Shown here one piece after another: positions 1-8,164 of a stretch of DNA of 64,000 nucleotides. The stretch spans positions 1-64,000 of the forward strand of contig CAZMDJ010000003.1 in assembly GCA_964565165.1 (NCBI GenBank), written 5' to 3'. The translations under genes and the position numbers were made by a program. Below the pieces are notes generated by a model that had not been told where the DNA came from, made no database searches, and was given only the letters and a program-made list of their open reading frames with translations. Source of the DNA: ZLKRG08 sp964565165. Lineage in GTDB: Bacteria > Actinomycetota > Actinomycetes > Nanopelagicales > Nanopelagicaceae. Positions within the stretch are counted from its first letter, which is position 1, and each line of letters opens with the position of its first letter.

Positions 1-74
1 GATGCAGTTGTCTGCTCTGCGCTTCCCTGCTTAATGACAATACGGTCTTCTAGTGGCTTGATTGATACGGCCAT
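1..74 (-). CDS. groES: GroES co-chaperonin 10 kDa (5' end only, runs off the left edge)
   Basis: Only the first 24-25 codons are in the window. They read MAVSIKPLEDRIVIKQGSAE and then continue QTTA, the classic actinobacterial GroES N-terminus. The ATG at 72-74 (complement) is preceded by AAGGAG at good spacing. GroES is the lid of the GroEL folding chamber in the cytoplasm. Upstream lies a CIRCE inverted repeat, so the gene is most likely repressed by HrcA and induced by heat. tsaD lies immediately upstream on the same strand, the usual actinobacterial order. Identity is secure despite the truncation. Confidence 0.93.
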   Translation of the reverse strand, partial: MAVSIKPLEDRIVIKQGSAEQTTA

Positions 75-104
75 CGAATGGACTCCTTAGCTCGATTTAA
101 CGAA

Positions 105-131
105 TTAGCACTCTCGTGCTCACAGTGCTAA
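105..131. promoter_or_regulatory. CIRCE element (HrcA operator) upstream of groES
   Basis: TTAGCACTC (105-113), a 9-nt spacer and CAGTGCTAA (123-131) match the CIRCE consensus TTAGCACTC-N9-GAGTGCTAA with one mismatch (C for G at 123). It lies 31 bases upstream of the groES start, between a possible -10 and the start codon, as expected for HrcA repression. Confidence 0.9.
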
Positions 132-161
132 AGGATAATAAAACGCGCGTTAAAACGCCAA
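132..161 (-). promoter_or_regulatory. Putative groES promoter
   Basis: On the minus strand TTGGCG (156-161) is followed after 18 bases by TATCCT (132-137), directly upstream of the CIRCE repeat. The -35 end overlaps the last codons of tsaD. An alternative -10 is TATTAT at 135-140 with a short 15-base spacer. The assignment rests on position and moderate consensus match only. Confidence 0.45.
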
Positions 162-1151
162 AGCGGAGTCGGCCAGCGCACCCTTAGGCGCAATTCCGCC
201 TGAAACCATCAGAGAACCAAGGCTTGCGACCATGGCTCCGTTATCGGTGCAGAGCCCTGGGCTTGGAATATGGAGTCTGACCCCAGCCTTGGCGCAGCGC
301 TCTTCGGCCACGGCGCGAAGACGTGAATTAGCTGCCACGCCACCTGCGATTACCAGGCGATCGATTCCGGAATCTGTACATGCGCGAAGCGACTTCTGCA
401 TTAATACATCAACGATCGCTTCTTGGAATGATGCCGCAACATCTGCACGAACATTGTTTGGTGTCTGTTCGATGTAACGAGCAACTGCGGTCTTAAGTCC
501 TGAAAACGAGAAGTGGTACGGACGAGTGCGCCAATCCTCTGCCGTTGTTAATCCACGTGGGAAATCAATATTGATTTGTCCGAATGCAGCTTCGCGATCG
601 ATTGCAGGGCCGCCAGGAAAACCTAAATTCATAATTCGCGCAATCTTGTCGAATGCCTCTCCTGCTGCATCGTCCATAGTTGCGCCAAGTTTCTTAACAT
701 CGTTGGTGATGTCATTAACTTGCAAGATAGATGAATGGCCACCGCTTACAAGAAGGGCGATAGTTGGTTCGATCTCTTCTTGATGGGTTAGGTAATCAAC
801 TGCAATATGTGATGAGAGATGATTTACTCCGTAGAGCGGTTTATCCAACGCAGTTGCCAATCCAGTTGCGCCAGCAACGCCAACTAAAAGGGCCCCAATT
901 AAACCTGGACCTTCAGTAACAGCAATTGCATCAACATCTGCCAACTTAACGTTGGCATCGTTTAACGCTTGATTAAGAACATTTAAGAATGACTCTAAAT
1001 GTGCGCGGCTAGCAATCTCTGGAACTACTCCGCCAAAGCGCGCATGTTCGTCCATGCTTGATGAGATTACATTTGCTAACAATGTGCGATCGCGGACAAT
1101 TCCTATTGCGGTTTCATCGCATGAGGTTTCGATTCCAAGAACTAAACTCAT
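150..1151 (-). CDS. tsaD: tRNA N6-adenosine threonylcarbamoyltransferase TsaD
   Basis: TsaD transfers the threonylcarbamoyl group from TC-AMP to A37 of ANN-decoding tRNAs (t6A). The 333-residue length is normal. The N-terminus MSLVLGIETSCDETAIGIV is the ASKHA-fold start of the Kae1/TsaD family. The metal-binding HxxxH pair is His111 and His115 (VNHLSSHI), and the late glycine-rich stretch VIAGGVAANSRLR is the nucleotide-binding signature. The start overlaps the stop of rimI by 4 bases (ATGA type). Its partners tsaB and tsaE are two and three genes upstream, so the whole TsaB-TsaD-TsaE set apart from TsaC is encoded here in one transcription unit. No oddities are seen. Confidence 0.97.
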   Translation of the reverse strand: MSLVLGIETSCDETAIGIVRDRTLLANVISSSMDEHARFGGVVPEIASRAHLESFLNVLNQALNDANVKLADVDAIAVTEGPGLIGALLVGVAGATGLATALDKPLYGVNHLSSHIAVDYLTHQEEIEPTIALLVSGGHSSILQVNDITNDVKKLGATMDDAAGEAFDKIARIMNLGFPGGPAIDREAAFGQINIDFPRGLTTAEDWRTRPYHFSFSGLKTAVARYIEQTPNNVRADVAASFQEAIVDVLMQKSLRACTDSGIDRLVIAGGVAANSRLRAVAEERCAKAGVRLHIPSPGLCTDNGAMVASLGSLMVSGGIAPKGALADSALAF

Positions 1152-1591
1152 AGCCCGCGCCTCATGATCTGAGCATCGTGACCATATCCGTAGTAATTCT
1201 TGCGGATATTTAAACTTTCATACCCAAGAGATGTATAGAGCGCGATTGCATCGCTATTGGTTACATCCACTTCCAACATCATCGCAATTGCGCCGCGAGC
1301 TTTTGCCCATGATTCCAAGCGCGCAATTAGCTCTTTAGCTATGCCTTTTCGGCGATATTCAGGGGCCACTGCGATTGTCATGATGTCGCCTTCGCCGCCG
1401 GCGTTAGGCAGAAATGCACCCGCGTAAGCGATGATCTCTTCGCCGCTCTCACCTATAAGGAAGAACCTAGTTGGCTTACCAACCTCTGCGCGGAATTGTT
1501 CGGTTGGCCATGCGGTGTGCGGAAAGTATTGTCGATCAAGAGATACCAACACCGGAATATCTAAAACAGTTGCTTCGCGGTAGGTAATCAT
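1148..1591 (-). CDS. rimI: Ribosomal-protein-alanine N-acetyltransferase RimI (GNAT)
   Basis: This 147-residue GNAT acetyltransferase has the motif A acetyl-CoA pyrophosphate loop RRKGIA in the stretch VAPEYRRKGIAKELI and the RimI-typical end YTSLGYESLNIRKNYY. RimI acetylates the N-terminal Ala of S18 in E. coli; actinobacterial homologues may act on more targets. It overlaps tsaD downstream and tsaB upstream by 4 bases each, which argues for coupled translation. The position between tsaB and tsaD is the standard actinobacterial arrangement and supports the rimI name over a generic GNAT. Confidence 0.92.
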   Translation of the reverse strand: MITYREATVLDIPVLVSLDRQYFPHTAWPTEQFRAEVGKPTRFFLIGESGEEIIAYAGAFLPNAGGEGDIMTIAVAPEYRRKGIAKELIARLESWAKARGAIAMMLEVDVTNSDAIALYTSLGYESLNIRKNYYGYGHDAQIMRRGL

Positions 1592-2157
1592 TTGCGATCC
1601 GCCGTTGCAACTGCATCTGGATGGCGTAGATACATCGGTTCATCTACTTGAGCTAGATGTGGGAATGAATTTAACTTTGGATAAAGATGTTCGGTATCAG
1701 TAGTTAATGAATACTTAAGCGCACCTTCGCCAAAGATCGGCAACTTTGGAATTTCAGTCGGTGCAGTTACCTGTGGTTCACCGGTTCGCTTACCGTTTAA
1801 ATACTTTGCCCAATAGAGCTCTTTACGTCTAGCATCTGTAGCAACTATAAATTCAGGTAAATCAATACCGTGCGCGATTGCATCTAATGAACAGATGCCA
1901 TGAATTGGTAGCCCTTGTGCAAAGGCAAATGCTTTTGCAAAGACAATCCCGGTACGTAATCCGGTAAATGGACCAGGTCCCATTCCGACAACAACTTGAT
2001 CAATATTCTCTTTGGCAGCTTTCGCGCCAAATTTTGCAAGTACATCGCCGTGAGTAGTTGCGCCATCCTCGACCTCTAGCCAAAGAAGATTGTCACCTTT
2101 TAGAAGTGCAAATTGGGTACGAGCAGTTGCGGTATCTATCGCTAAAGTAATTTTCAT
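1588..2157 (-). CDS. tsaB: t6A complex scaffold TsaB
   Basis: TsaB is the inactive TsaD paralogue that forms a heterodimer with TsaD and recruits TsaE. The N-terminus MKITLAIDTATARTQFAL is the family signature and VVGMGPGPFTGLRTG is the conserved core motif. The start at 2157 is chosen because it begins exactly at this motif and its ATG overlaps the tsaE TGA (ATGA). A more upstream in-frame start at 2175 would add six residues inside tsaE and is less likely. Length from the chosen start is 189 residues. Confidence 0.94.
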   Translation of the reverse strand: MKITLAIDTATARTQFALLKGDNLLWLEVEDGATTHGDVLAKFGAKAAKENIDQVVVGMGPGPFTGLRTGIVFAKAFAFAQGLPIHGICSLDAIAHGIDLPEFIVATDARRKELYWAKYLNGKRTGEPQVTAPTEIPKLPIFGEGALKYSLTTDTEHLYPKLNSFPHLAQVDEPMYLRHPDAVATADRK

Positions 2158-2585
2158 AGTGAAAATCCTTGCCAACGTTGGCCATGGCCTACAAATGTAA
2201 CTTCGCGGATATCGCTATCGCGATTGATATGTACCTCTAGATAATCACTGGAAATCTTCTCAACTAATTCGCCGCCCCATTCGATAATGGTTACCGCCTT
2301 TTCAGCATCGAGATCTAAATCTTCCAATTCAAATAGCGGATTGGCGCCAGCTAATAACCGGTAGGCATCCATATGGATAAGTGGTGGATTTGAGCGATAA
2401 CTACGGGCAATTACGAACGTTGGTGAAGTTACCTCTTCGATTCCGAAAGCTGCTGCGATGCCTTTAGTGAGCTCTGTTTTTCCTGCGCCAAGTGGACCCA
2501 TAAGTGCAACTACATCTCCGACCTTTAGCTCTGCACCAATGCGCTTACCTAAAGCCTGCATCGCTTCGGGTGTTTCAATCTTCAT
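2154..2585 (-). CDS. tsaE: tRNA t6A ATPase TsaE
   Basis: TsaE is the small P-loop ATPase that drives turnover of the TsaBD complex. The Walker A motif GPLGAGKTELTKG and the SPTFVIARSY switch region are clear. The start at 2585 (MKIETPEAMQALG) gives 143 residues, the normal size, and overlaps the end of alr by 11 bases. A longer reading to 2678 would add 31 residues lying wholly inside alr and without family similarity, so it was rejected. It is followed by tsaB with an ATGA overlap. Confidence 0.93.
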   Translation of the reverse strand: MKIETPEAMQALGKRIGAELKVGDVVALMGPLGAGKTELTKGIAAAFGIEEVTSPTFVIARSYRSNPPLIHMDAYRLLAGANPLFELEDLDLDAEKAVTIIEWGGELVEKISSDYLEVHINRDSDIREVTFVGHGQRWQGFSL

Positions 2586-3618
2586 ATGTGCGAACGATCC
2601 TTGGCGCCATACGAGTAGTGATTTCATAATGAATTGTCTGACAAGCTTTCGCCCATTCATATGCATCGTAATTTTCACCGATAACAGTTACCCAATCGCC
2701 AGATTTGGCTTTTGAATCTGGACCAAGATCTACCGCAAATTGATCCATTGATACACGACCAATTAGTTGCGCGCTCTCTGAATTAAAGGTAACTCCTGCA
2801 CCCTTTGCATTACGTGGAATTCCATCTGCATAGCCCATGCCAACGATGCCGATTTTGGTAGCGCGATCGGTGGTAGCAGTTGCGCCGTAACCAATTGGGT
2901 GGCCAGCTGGCATCTCTTTAACTAAAACCAATTTGGCACGAACTTTCATGATTGGTTTGAAATTCTCATTTCGTCCAAGTGGAGATAGTCCATACATCGC
3001 AATGCCAACTCGAACCATGTCATAACGTGCCGCCACATTTGAAAGAGTTGCTGCAGTGTTTGAGATATGTCTGATTGGCTTTACGCCTTTTGCAACCAAT
3101 TCTGCAACGCGATCATCAAAATTCTTTAACTGCTCTGAATTCTGCGCTTCATTTGGTTCATCAGCGCGAGCAAAGTGGGTCATTACACCAACAACATTGC
3201 TCAAATCTCGAGTTAATAGTTCCGCCCATTCAGTTGAGAAACCATTACGCCCCATACCGGTCTCAACTTTTAAGTGAATACGTGCGCCAGGTAGCGCATT
3301 TACTTCATCGAATGTAGCGAGAGATGAAACACCTAAATCAATATTTAATGAGACTGCTTTAGCAAAATCCAACCCTGGTGGGTTTAACCATGCAAGTAGC
3401 GGTGCTTTAACGCCACCTTCACGAAGTGCAAAAGCTTCTTCAAGTAGCGCTACACCTAAGTAATCGGCGCCAGCTTCAGCCGCTGCTTTTGCGCATGGAA
3501 TCAAGCCATGGCCATAAGCATCTGCTTTAACTACTGCTAAAACCGGCACACCAGCTTCAGCTTTAATTCGTTTTAAATTCTCTTTTAAAGCTTTGAGATC
3601 AATTAATACTTCTCTCAC
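2575..3618 (-). CDS. alr: Alanine racemase
   Basis: Alr is the PLP enzyme that interconverts L- and D-Ala for peptidoglycan. The PLP lysine is Lys31 in AVVKADAYGHG. The TIM-barrel portion carries MVRVGIAMYGLSPLG, and the second catalytic Tyr region is PIGYGATATTDR in the C-terminal half. The 347-residue length is slightly short but complete, ending MAPRIVRTYED. The start overlaps the acpS stop by 4 bases. In many actinobacteria an NAD(P)HX epimerase/dehydratase (nnrD) sits between acpS and alr; here it is absent. Confidence 0.96.
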   Translation of the reverse strand: MREVLIDLKALKENLKRIKAEAGVPVLAVVKADAYGHGLIPCAKAAAEAGADYLGVALLEEAFALREGGVKAPLLAWLNPPGLDFAKAVSLNIDLGVSSLATFDEVNALPGARIHLKVETGMGRNGFSTEWAELLTRDLSNVVGVMTHFARADEPNEAQNSEQLKNFDDRVAELVAKGVKPIRHISNTAATLSNVAARYDMVRVGIAMYGLSPLGRNENFKPIMKVRAKLVLVKEMPAGHPIGYGATATTDRATKIGIVGMGYADGIPRNAKGAGVTFNSESAQLIGRVSMDQFAVDLGPDSKAKSGDWVTVIGENYDAYEWAKACQTIHYEITTRMAPRIVRTYED

Positions 3619-3956
3619 CGTTCGATAACCACCATTGCAGATGCGATACCTGCATCGTGTGAGAGAGTTAAATGAACCTCTGCCCCATCAATTAAATCCG
3701 CGATGTTATTAAAGAATAAAAATACTGGACGACCATTCTCTAAATTAACGACTTCGCAATCTTGCCAATTTAAACCAGCCGGGACATGTAGCGCTTTTGC
3801 TAGCGCTTCCTTTGCCGCAAATCGAGCTGCAAGAGATGCGATGCCTTTGCTCTTTTCGCCATCGGTAAAGAGGCGATCTTTAAGTCCAGGAGTACGCTCG
3901 AGAGATTCTTGAAAACGAGCGATATCAACAACATCGATTCCGATGCCATCAATCAT
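3615..3956 (-). CDS. acpS: Holo-[acyl-carrier-protein] synthase
   Basis: AcpS transfers 4'-phosphopantetheine from CoA to the acyl carrier protein. Both Mg-binding signatures are present: Asp8 in GIGIDVVDIARF and Glu50 in ARFAAKEALAKAL. Length 113 residues matches the single-domain trimeric class. It lies just after the PAP2 gene (2 bases between) and overlaps alr. The C-terminus VHLTLSHDAGIASAMVV is the usual family ending. Confidence 0.96.
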   Translation of the reverse strand: MIDGIGIDVVDIARFQESLERTPGLKDRLFTDGEKSKGIASLAARFAAKEALAKALHVPAGLNWQDCEVVNLENGRPVFLFFNNIADLIDGAEVHLTLSHDAGIASAMVVIER

Positions 3957-3958
3957 GG

Positions 3959-4615
3959 TTACCTCGTCTGTTTCTCTGAAGGAACGAATCTATCTACGGC
4001 GATAACCATAACTAATAGAGCTCCGCCGATAAATAATCCGCCAAGTAAATCGCTTAGCCAATGGGTATTCCTAAATGCCGAAACCAGAGTTACGCCTAAA
4101 GTAAATGCGCCAGCTATTAAACCCATCGCATGTGGGTGCCAAGCATCTGGATGCGAGTAGCGATAAAGAATGTATGCCAGTACACCCCAAGTAAGAATTG
4201 CATTTGATGCATGGCCTGATGGGTATGAAAGTCCACCTGCATAAACCAGATCTACATTTAAGCGCGGTTTGGTACGTCCAATTCCAAGTTTTGCAAGGCC
4301 GACAACTAAATTAAGGGCTAATACCGCCAAGATTGAAAGATTTAGCGGGCGCCAGGATTTAAACCGACGAGCGATAAAGAAAGCGGTAATAAAGAGAATA
4401 GTTGCGGTAACACCGCGTAAACCTAAGTTATCGATACGCATCAAAATCATGCGCTCAAATGAATTTAACTTTGGTCGATGTGCATTAAAAATGATTGCAT
4501 CTAAATGAATCAAAGGCCCATTGGTAATAACCTGCTGGGTCACGATTAGAAAGCCTGCAAAAAGTGCACCAACCCATTTAAGGGCTTTATTAAATTGCTT
4601 GCGACGTGGATCCAC
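3959..4615 (-). CDS. PAP2-superfamily membrane phosphatase
   Basis: This 218-residue integral membrane protein has about five to six hydrophobic segments. It carries the lipid phosphatase motifs in order: K-x6-KP (KLGIGRTKPR; the usual Arg before Pro is Lys), YPSGHASN (the PSGH motif with the general-acid His), and RNTHWLSDLLGG (nucleophile His and Asp). The third motif has Arg three residues before His rather than the usual SR six to seven before, a variant arrangement. Likely substrates are polyprenyl or lipid phosphates, such as undecaprenyl pyrophosphate recycling, which would fit the cell-wall neighbours alr, glmS and glmM; substrate is not determinable here. It abuts glmS with no gap. 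Confidence 0.85.
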   Translation of the reverse strand: MDPRRKQFNKALKWVGALFAGFLIVTQQVITNGPLIHLDAIIFNAHRPKLNSFERMILMRIDNLGLRGVTATILFITAFFIARRFKSWRPLNLSILAVLALNLVVGLAKLGIGRTKPRLNVDLVYAGGLSYPSGHASNAILTWGVLAYILYRYSHPDAWHPHAMGLIAGAFTLGVTLVSAFRNTHWLSDLLGGLFIGGALLVMVIAVDRFVPSEKQTR

Positions 4616-6448
4616 TTATTCCACCGTTACAGATTTAGCCAAGTTACGTGGCTGATCAACATCAGTTCCACGCGCACATGCCATTTCATAAGCGAAAACT
4701 TGTAGCGGAACAGTTGCTAATACTGGCTGCAACATTTGTGGAGAAGATGGAATACGAATTACATGCGCTGCGCCAGGGATATCGATGCCTTCTGAAGCAA
4801 TTGCAATTACCTTGGCGCCACGTGCGCGAACTTCCTGGATGTTAGAGAGCATCTTCTCGTCTAGTCCATGTTCGTGAGTGTTTGGAACAATTGCAATAAC
4901 TGGTGTGCCCTCTTCGATTAGCGCGATTGGGCCATGCTTAAGTTCGCCACCGGCAAAACCTTCTGCGTGAATATATGCCAACTCTTTTAACTTAAGTGCA
5001 CCTTCAAGCGCTACCGGGAAACCAACATGGCGACCGAGAAATAGCACCGTGTTCTTATCTGCAAATTTACGAGTTAACTCGCGAAGAGGTTCTACTGTTT
5101 CTAAAATCTGTTCTAACTTCGCTGGAAGCTCGAGCATTTCGTTGTAAATATCAGTTACATCTGCGCTCTTTAAAGTTCCACGAACTTCACCTAAGTGCAG
5201 ACCGATTAAGAAAGTTGCCACAATCTGAGTAAGTAGCGCCTTTGTTGAAGCCACTGCAATCTCTGGGCCAGCATGTGTATAGATAACCGCATCTGATTCA
5301 CGAGGAATAGTTGAGCTATTTGTATTGCAAACTGCCAATACTCGCGCACCAAATTCCTTTGCATGGCGAAGCGCCATCAAGGTATCCATGGTCTCGCCTG
5401 ATTGCGAAATAGCAATTACCAGAGTGTTCTTATCAACGATTGGATCGCGATAACGGAATTCAGATGCAAGCTCTACCTCAACTGGCATATGCGCCCATTT
5501 TTCGATTGCATACTTTGCAACTAAACCTGCGTGATAAGCAGTGCCACAAGCCAGAACCACAATCTTCTGCAGTGATTTCAACTCGGCATCGCTTAGTTTT
5601 AATTCATCAAGCGAAATATGGCCATCGACCATGCGTCCTAGCAAAGTATCTGCAACTGCTTTTGGCTGTTCGAAAATCTCTTTAAGCATGAAGTGCGGGA
5701 ATCCGCCCTTCTGCGCTGCCGCTGCATCCCAGGTAATTTGATATTCACGAGGTGCGAGTGAATTACCTTCAAGATCTGTAATAGAAATAGATGATGGAGT
5801 AATAGTTACAACCTCATCTTGGCCAAGCTCTACTGCACGCTTGGTGTATTCAATAAATGCTGCAACATCAGAAGCCATGAAATTCTCGCCATTACCAAGG
5901 CCGACTACCAGCGGTGAATTACGACGAACGCCAACGATTAAATCTGGTTTCTCTGCATGAACTGCAAGCAAGGTAAAGGAACCGCGTAATCGCTTAACCG
6001 CTTCGCGCATCGCAACCGTTAAATCTCCGCCATGCTCTTTACGTAAATCACTAAGTAAGTGAGCAACTGATTCGGTATCGGTTTCAGATTCGAACTTATG
6101 GCCATGCTTCTCAAGCTCTGCTTTTAGCTCTGAGTAATTCTCGATAATTCCATTATGGATTACGGCTAGTTTGCCTTCATTATCTAAATGCGGATGCGCA
6201 TTGCGATCAGTTGGTCCGCCATGTGTTGCCCAACGGGTATGGCCGATACCTGAATGAACTTCAGGAACGGAACCGAGTGCGCCTTCTAGATTAGAAAGTT
6301 TTCCGGCTTTTTTCTCAACAAATAATTTATTGGATGTACCAAGTGCGATTCCGGCTGAGTCATAGCCGCGATATTCAAGGCGTCGAAGACCTTCGATTAA
6401 AGGAGTAACTGCTGATTGTGGCCCTGTGTAACCCACAATTCCGCACAC
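4616..6448 (-). CDS. glmS: Glutamine-fructose-6-phosphate aminotransferase (isomerizing)
   Basis: GlmS makes glucosamine-6-phosphate from fructose-6-P and glutamine, the first committed step to UDP-GlcNAc. Cys2 in MCGIVGYTG is the N-terminal nucleophile of the glutaminase domain (about 1-240, with HTRWATHG). Two SIS sugar-isomerase domains follow, with ACGTAYHAG and ISQSGETMDTL in the first and FLGRHVGFPVALEGALKLKE leading the second. The C-terminus ends LAKSVTVE as usual. 610 residues is full length. It lies one base from glmM, the enzyme that uses its product. No glmS ribozyme is seen upstream. Confidence 0.98.
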   Translation of the reverse strand: MCGIVGYTGPQSAVTPLIEGLRRLEYRGYDSAGIALGTSNKLFVEKKAGKLSNLEGALGSVPEVHSGIGHTRWATHGGPTDRNAHPHLDNEGKLAVIHNGIIENYSELKAELEKHGHKFESETDTESVAHLLSDLRKEHGGDLTVAMREAVKRLRGSFTLLAVHAEKPDLIVGVRRNSPLVVGLGNGENFMASDVAAFIEYTKRAVELGQDEVVTITPSSISITDLEGNSLAPREYQITWDAAAAQKGGFPHFMLKEIFEQPKAVADTLLGRMVDGHISLDELKLSDAELKSLQKIVVLACGTAYHAGLVAKYAIEKWAHMPVEVELASEFRYRDPIVDKNTLVIAISQSGETMDTLMALRHAKEFGARVLAVCNTNSSTIPRESDAVIYTHAGPEIAVASTKALLTQIVATFLIGLHLGEVRGTLKSADVTDIYNEMLELPAKLEQILETVEPLRELTRKFADKNTVLFLGRHVGFPVALEGALKLKELAYIHAEGFAGGELKHGPIALIEEGTPVIAIVPNTHEHGLDEKMLSNIQEVRARGAKVIAIASEGIDIPGAAHVIRIPSSPQMLQPVLATVPLQVFAYEMACARGTDVDQPRNLAKSVTVE

Positions 6449-6449
6449 T

Positions 6450-7658
6450 TTACTTCCCCAGTTCTCTCTTAACTACCTCTGCAAGCTCTGTTGCAACGCT
6501 AGAGGCAAGAGTATCAGTGGAGGCTTCAACCATCACGCGAACTAAGGCTTCGGTGCCAGATGCACGTAATAAAACGCGACCTGCGCCAGCAAGCTCTGCT
6601 TCGCTCTTTTCAACTGCAGATTTAATTGCGACAGAAGAACCAAGTTTCTCTTTTGCAACATCTTTAACGTTGATGAGAACTTGTGGGAACTTCTGCATGA
6701 TTGATGCGGCATCTTTAAGTGATTTACCTGATCGCTTAATCTCTTGAAGCAGAGTAAGCGCGGTCAATACGCCATCGCCAGTATTAGCAAATTTACGATA
6801 AATAACGTGGCCAGATTGTTCGCCACCAAGAGCTAAATCATCAGAGAGCATCTTCTCGAGAACATAGCGATCGCCAACGCCAGTCACTTCAACTTTAATT
6901 CCCGTTGCTTCCATCGCCTTAAAGAAACCTAAGTTGCTCATAACTGTTGCAACNNNNNNNNNNNNNNNNNNNNNNNNNNNNNNNNNNNNNNNNNNNNNNN
7001 NNNNNNNNNNNNNNNNNNNNNNNNNNNNNNNNNNNNNNNNNNNNNNNNNNNNNATTACTTCAGCGCCAGCGCGACGAAGTGCTTCTGGAGCTACAAAACT
7101 TGCTGCACCATTTGCACAATCAACAACAACTTTTAGACCATCGAGCTTCTGTGAAACTGTTGAAAGTAAATGTTCGATATAGCGGTTAGCTGCATCTTTA
7201 TCTTCAATAACGCGACCAACTCCGCGACCTGTTGGGCGCTCCCATGGCTCTGCCATACGCGCTTGAATCTGATCTTCGATTGCATCATCAAGCTTTCCGC
7301 CACCGCGTGCAAATAACTTAATTCCGTTATCAGGCATTGGGTTATGAGAAGCAGAGAGCATCACGCCAAGATCTGCGCCAGTTGATGCGACTAAATATGC
7401 GATTGCAGGTGTTGGCAGAACACCAACGCGATAAACATCTACGCCCGCACTTGTTAAACCAGCAACGACCGCAGCTTCTAGAAACTCTCCAGAAGCGCGC
7501 GAATCGCTACCAACTATGGCTTTCGGACGATGGTCCTTTATATTTTCAACGAGAATGTGCGCCGCTGCGACAGAAACATTGAGTGCAAGTTCAGCAGTTA
7601 AATCGCGATTAGCAAGGCCACGAATACCATCAGTACCGAAGAGACGCTGATCGCCCAT
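6450..7658 (-). CDS. glmM: Phosphoglucosamine mutase, interrupted by an assembly gap
   Basis: GlmM converts GlcN-6-P to GlcN-1-P. The N-terminal domain begins MGDQRLFGTDGIRGLAN, and the phosphoserine loop is MLSASHNPMPDNG with catalytic Ser104. The C-terminal phosphate-binding loop is LRASGTEALVRVMVE. A run of 100 N (6954-7053) falls after ALRRAGAEV and before VATVMSNLGFF. The missing part should contain the metal-binding DGDADR motif. The visible parts plus 34 unknown codons give 402 residues, about 45 fewer than usual. The reading frame matches the family on both sides, so this is a sequence gap and not a gene lesion. Confidence 0.95.
   Translation of the reverse strand: MGDQRLFGTDGIRGLANRDLTAELALNVSVAAAHILVENIKDHRPKAIVGSDSRASGEFLEAAVVAGLTSAGVDVYRVGVLPTPAIAYLVASTGADLGVMLSASHNPMPDNGIKLFARGGGKLDDAIEDQIQARMAEPWERPTGRGVGRVIEDKDAANRYIEHLLSTVSQKLDGLKVVVDCANGAASFVAPEALRRAGAEVXXXXXXXXXXXXXXXXXXXXXXXXXXXXXXXXXXVATVMSNLGFFKAMEATGIKVEVTGVGDRYVLEKMLSDDLALGGEQSGHVIYRKFANTGDGVLTALTLLQEIKRSGKSLKDAASIMQKFPQVLINVKDVAKEKLGSSVAIKSAVEKSEAELAGAGRVLLRASGTEALVRVMVEASTDTLASSVATELAEVVKRELGK
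6954..7053. other. Assembly gap (100 N) within glmM
   Basis: Exactly 100 undetermined bases, a conventional placeholder for a gap of unknown size. From memory of GlmM family length, roughly 80 residues separate the flanking motifs, so about 240 bases are probably missing. Confidence 0.99.
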
Positions 7659-7671
7659 AAGCGAAAGTGAA

Positions 7672-8151
7672 TTAACGCTTTGAGTACTGTGAACGCTTAC
7701 GAGCCTTCTTTAGGCCGTACTTCTTACGTTCGATAACACGTGCATCACGAGTTAGGAATCCAGCCTTCTTAAGCGCTGGACGGTTTGCATCAACATCGAT
7801 TGCATTTAGCGCACGTGCGATACCAAGACGAAGTGCACCAGCTTGGCCAGAAACTCCGCCGCCATCAATGCGAGCAAAGATGTCGTACTGGTTCTCTGCA
7901 CCAACTGTGCGGAATGGTTCAGAAACTAATTGTTGGTGAACCTTGTTTGGGAAATAATCTGGAAGAGCCTTGCCATTAACAATCCAACGGCCTGAACCTG
8001 GAGTTAGGCGAACGCGTGCAACAGCTTCCTTACGACGACCGGTACCTGCACCTGGCGCCTTAACTGCTGGACGGTTTGTTGCTGCTGCTGGTGTTGATGA
8101 AGAGTAAGAAGTAGGAACTACATCGTCTTCTAGCAAGTTCTTATCTGACAT
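7672..8151 (-). CDS. rpsI: 30S ribosomal protein S9 (uS9)
   Basis: S9 sits in the small-subunit head, where its C-terminal tail contacts P-site tRNA. The conserved core GTGRRKEAVARVRL begins near residue 37, and the tail ends KKARKRSQYSKR, the tRNA-contacting SKR. An N-terminal extension of about 35 polar residues precedes the core, as in many actinobacterial S9 proteins (159 residues total). It follows rplM after 13 bases. Confidence 0.97.
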   Translation of the reverse strand: MSDKNLLEDDVVPTSYSSSTPAAATNRPAVKAPGAGTGRRKEAVARVRLTPGSGRWIVNGKALPDYFPNKVHQQLVSEPFRTVGAENQYDIFARIDGGGVSGQAGALRLGIARALNAIDVDANRPALKKAGFLTRDARVIERKKYGLKKARKRSQYSKR

Positions 8152-8164
8152 ATTTTCTTTTCCC

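Noticed and set aside
142..151. Terminator at the end of tsaD (AACGCGCGTT)
   Set aside because: A short self-complementary palindrome without a loop or a proper U-tract; it more likely lies in the groES promoter spacer.
6450..7658. Frameshifted or deleted glmM
   Set aside because: Both sides of the N run are in the same frame and match GlmM; it is a sequence gap.
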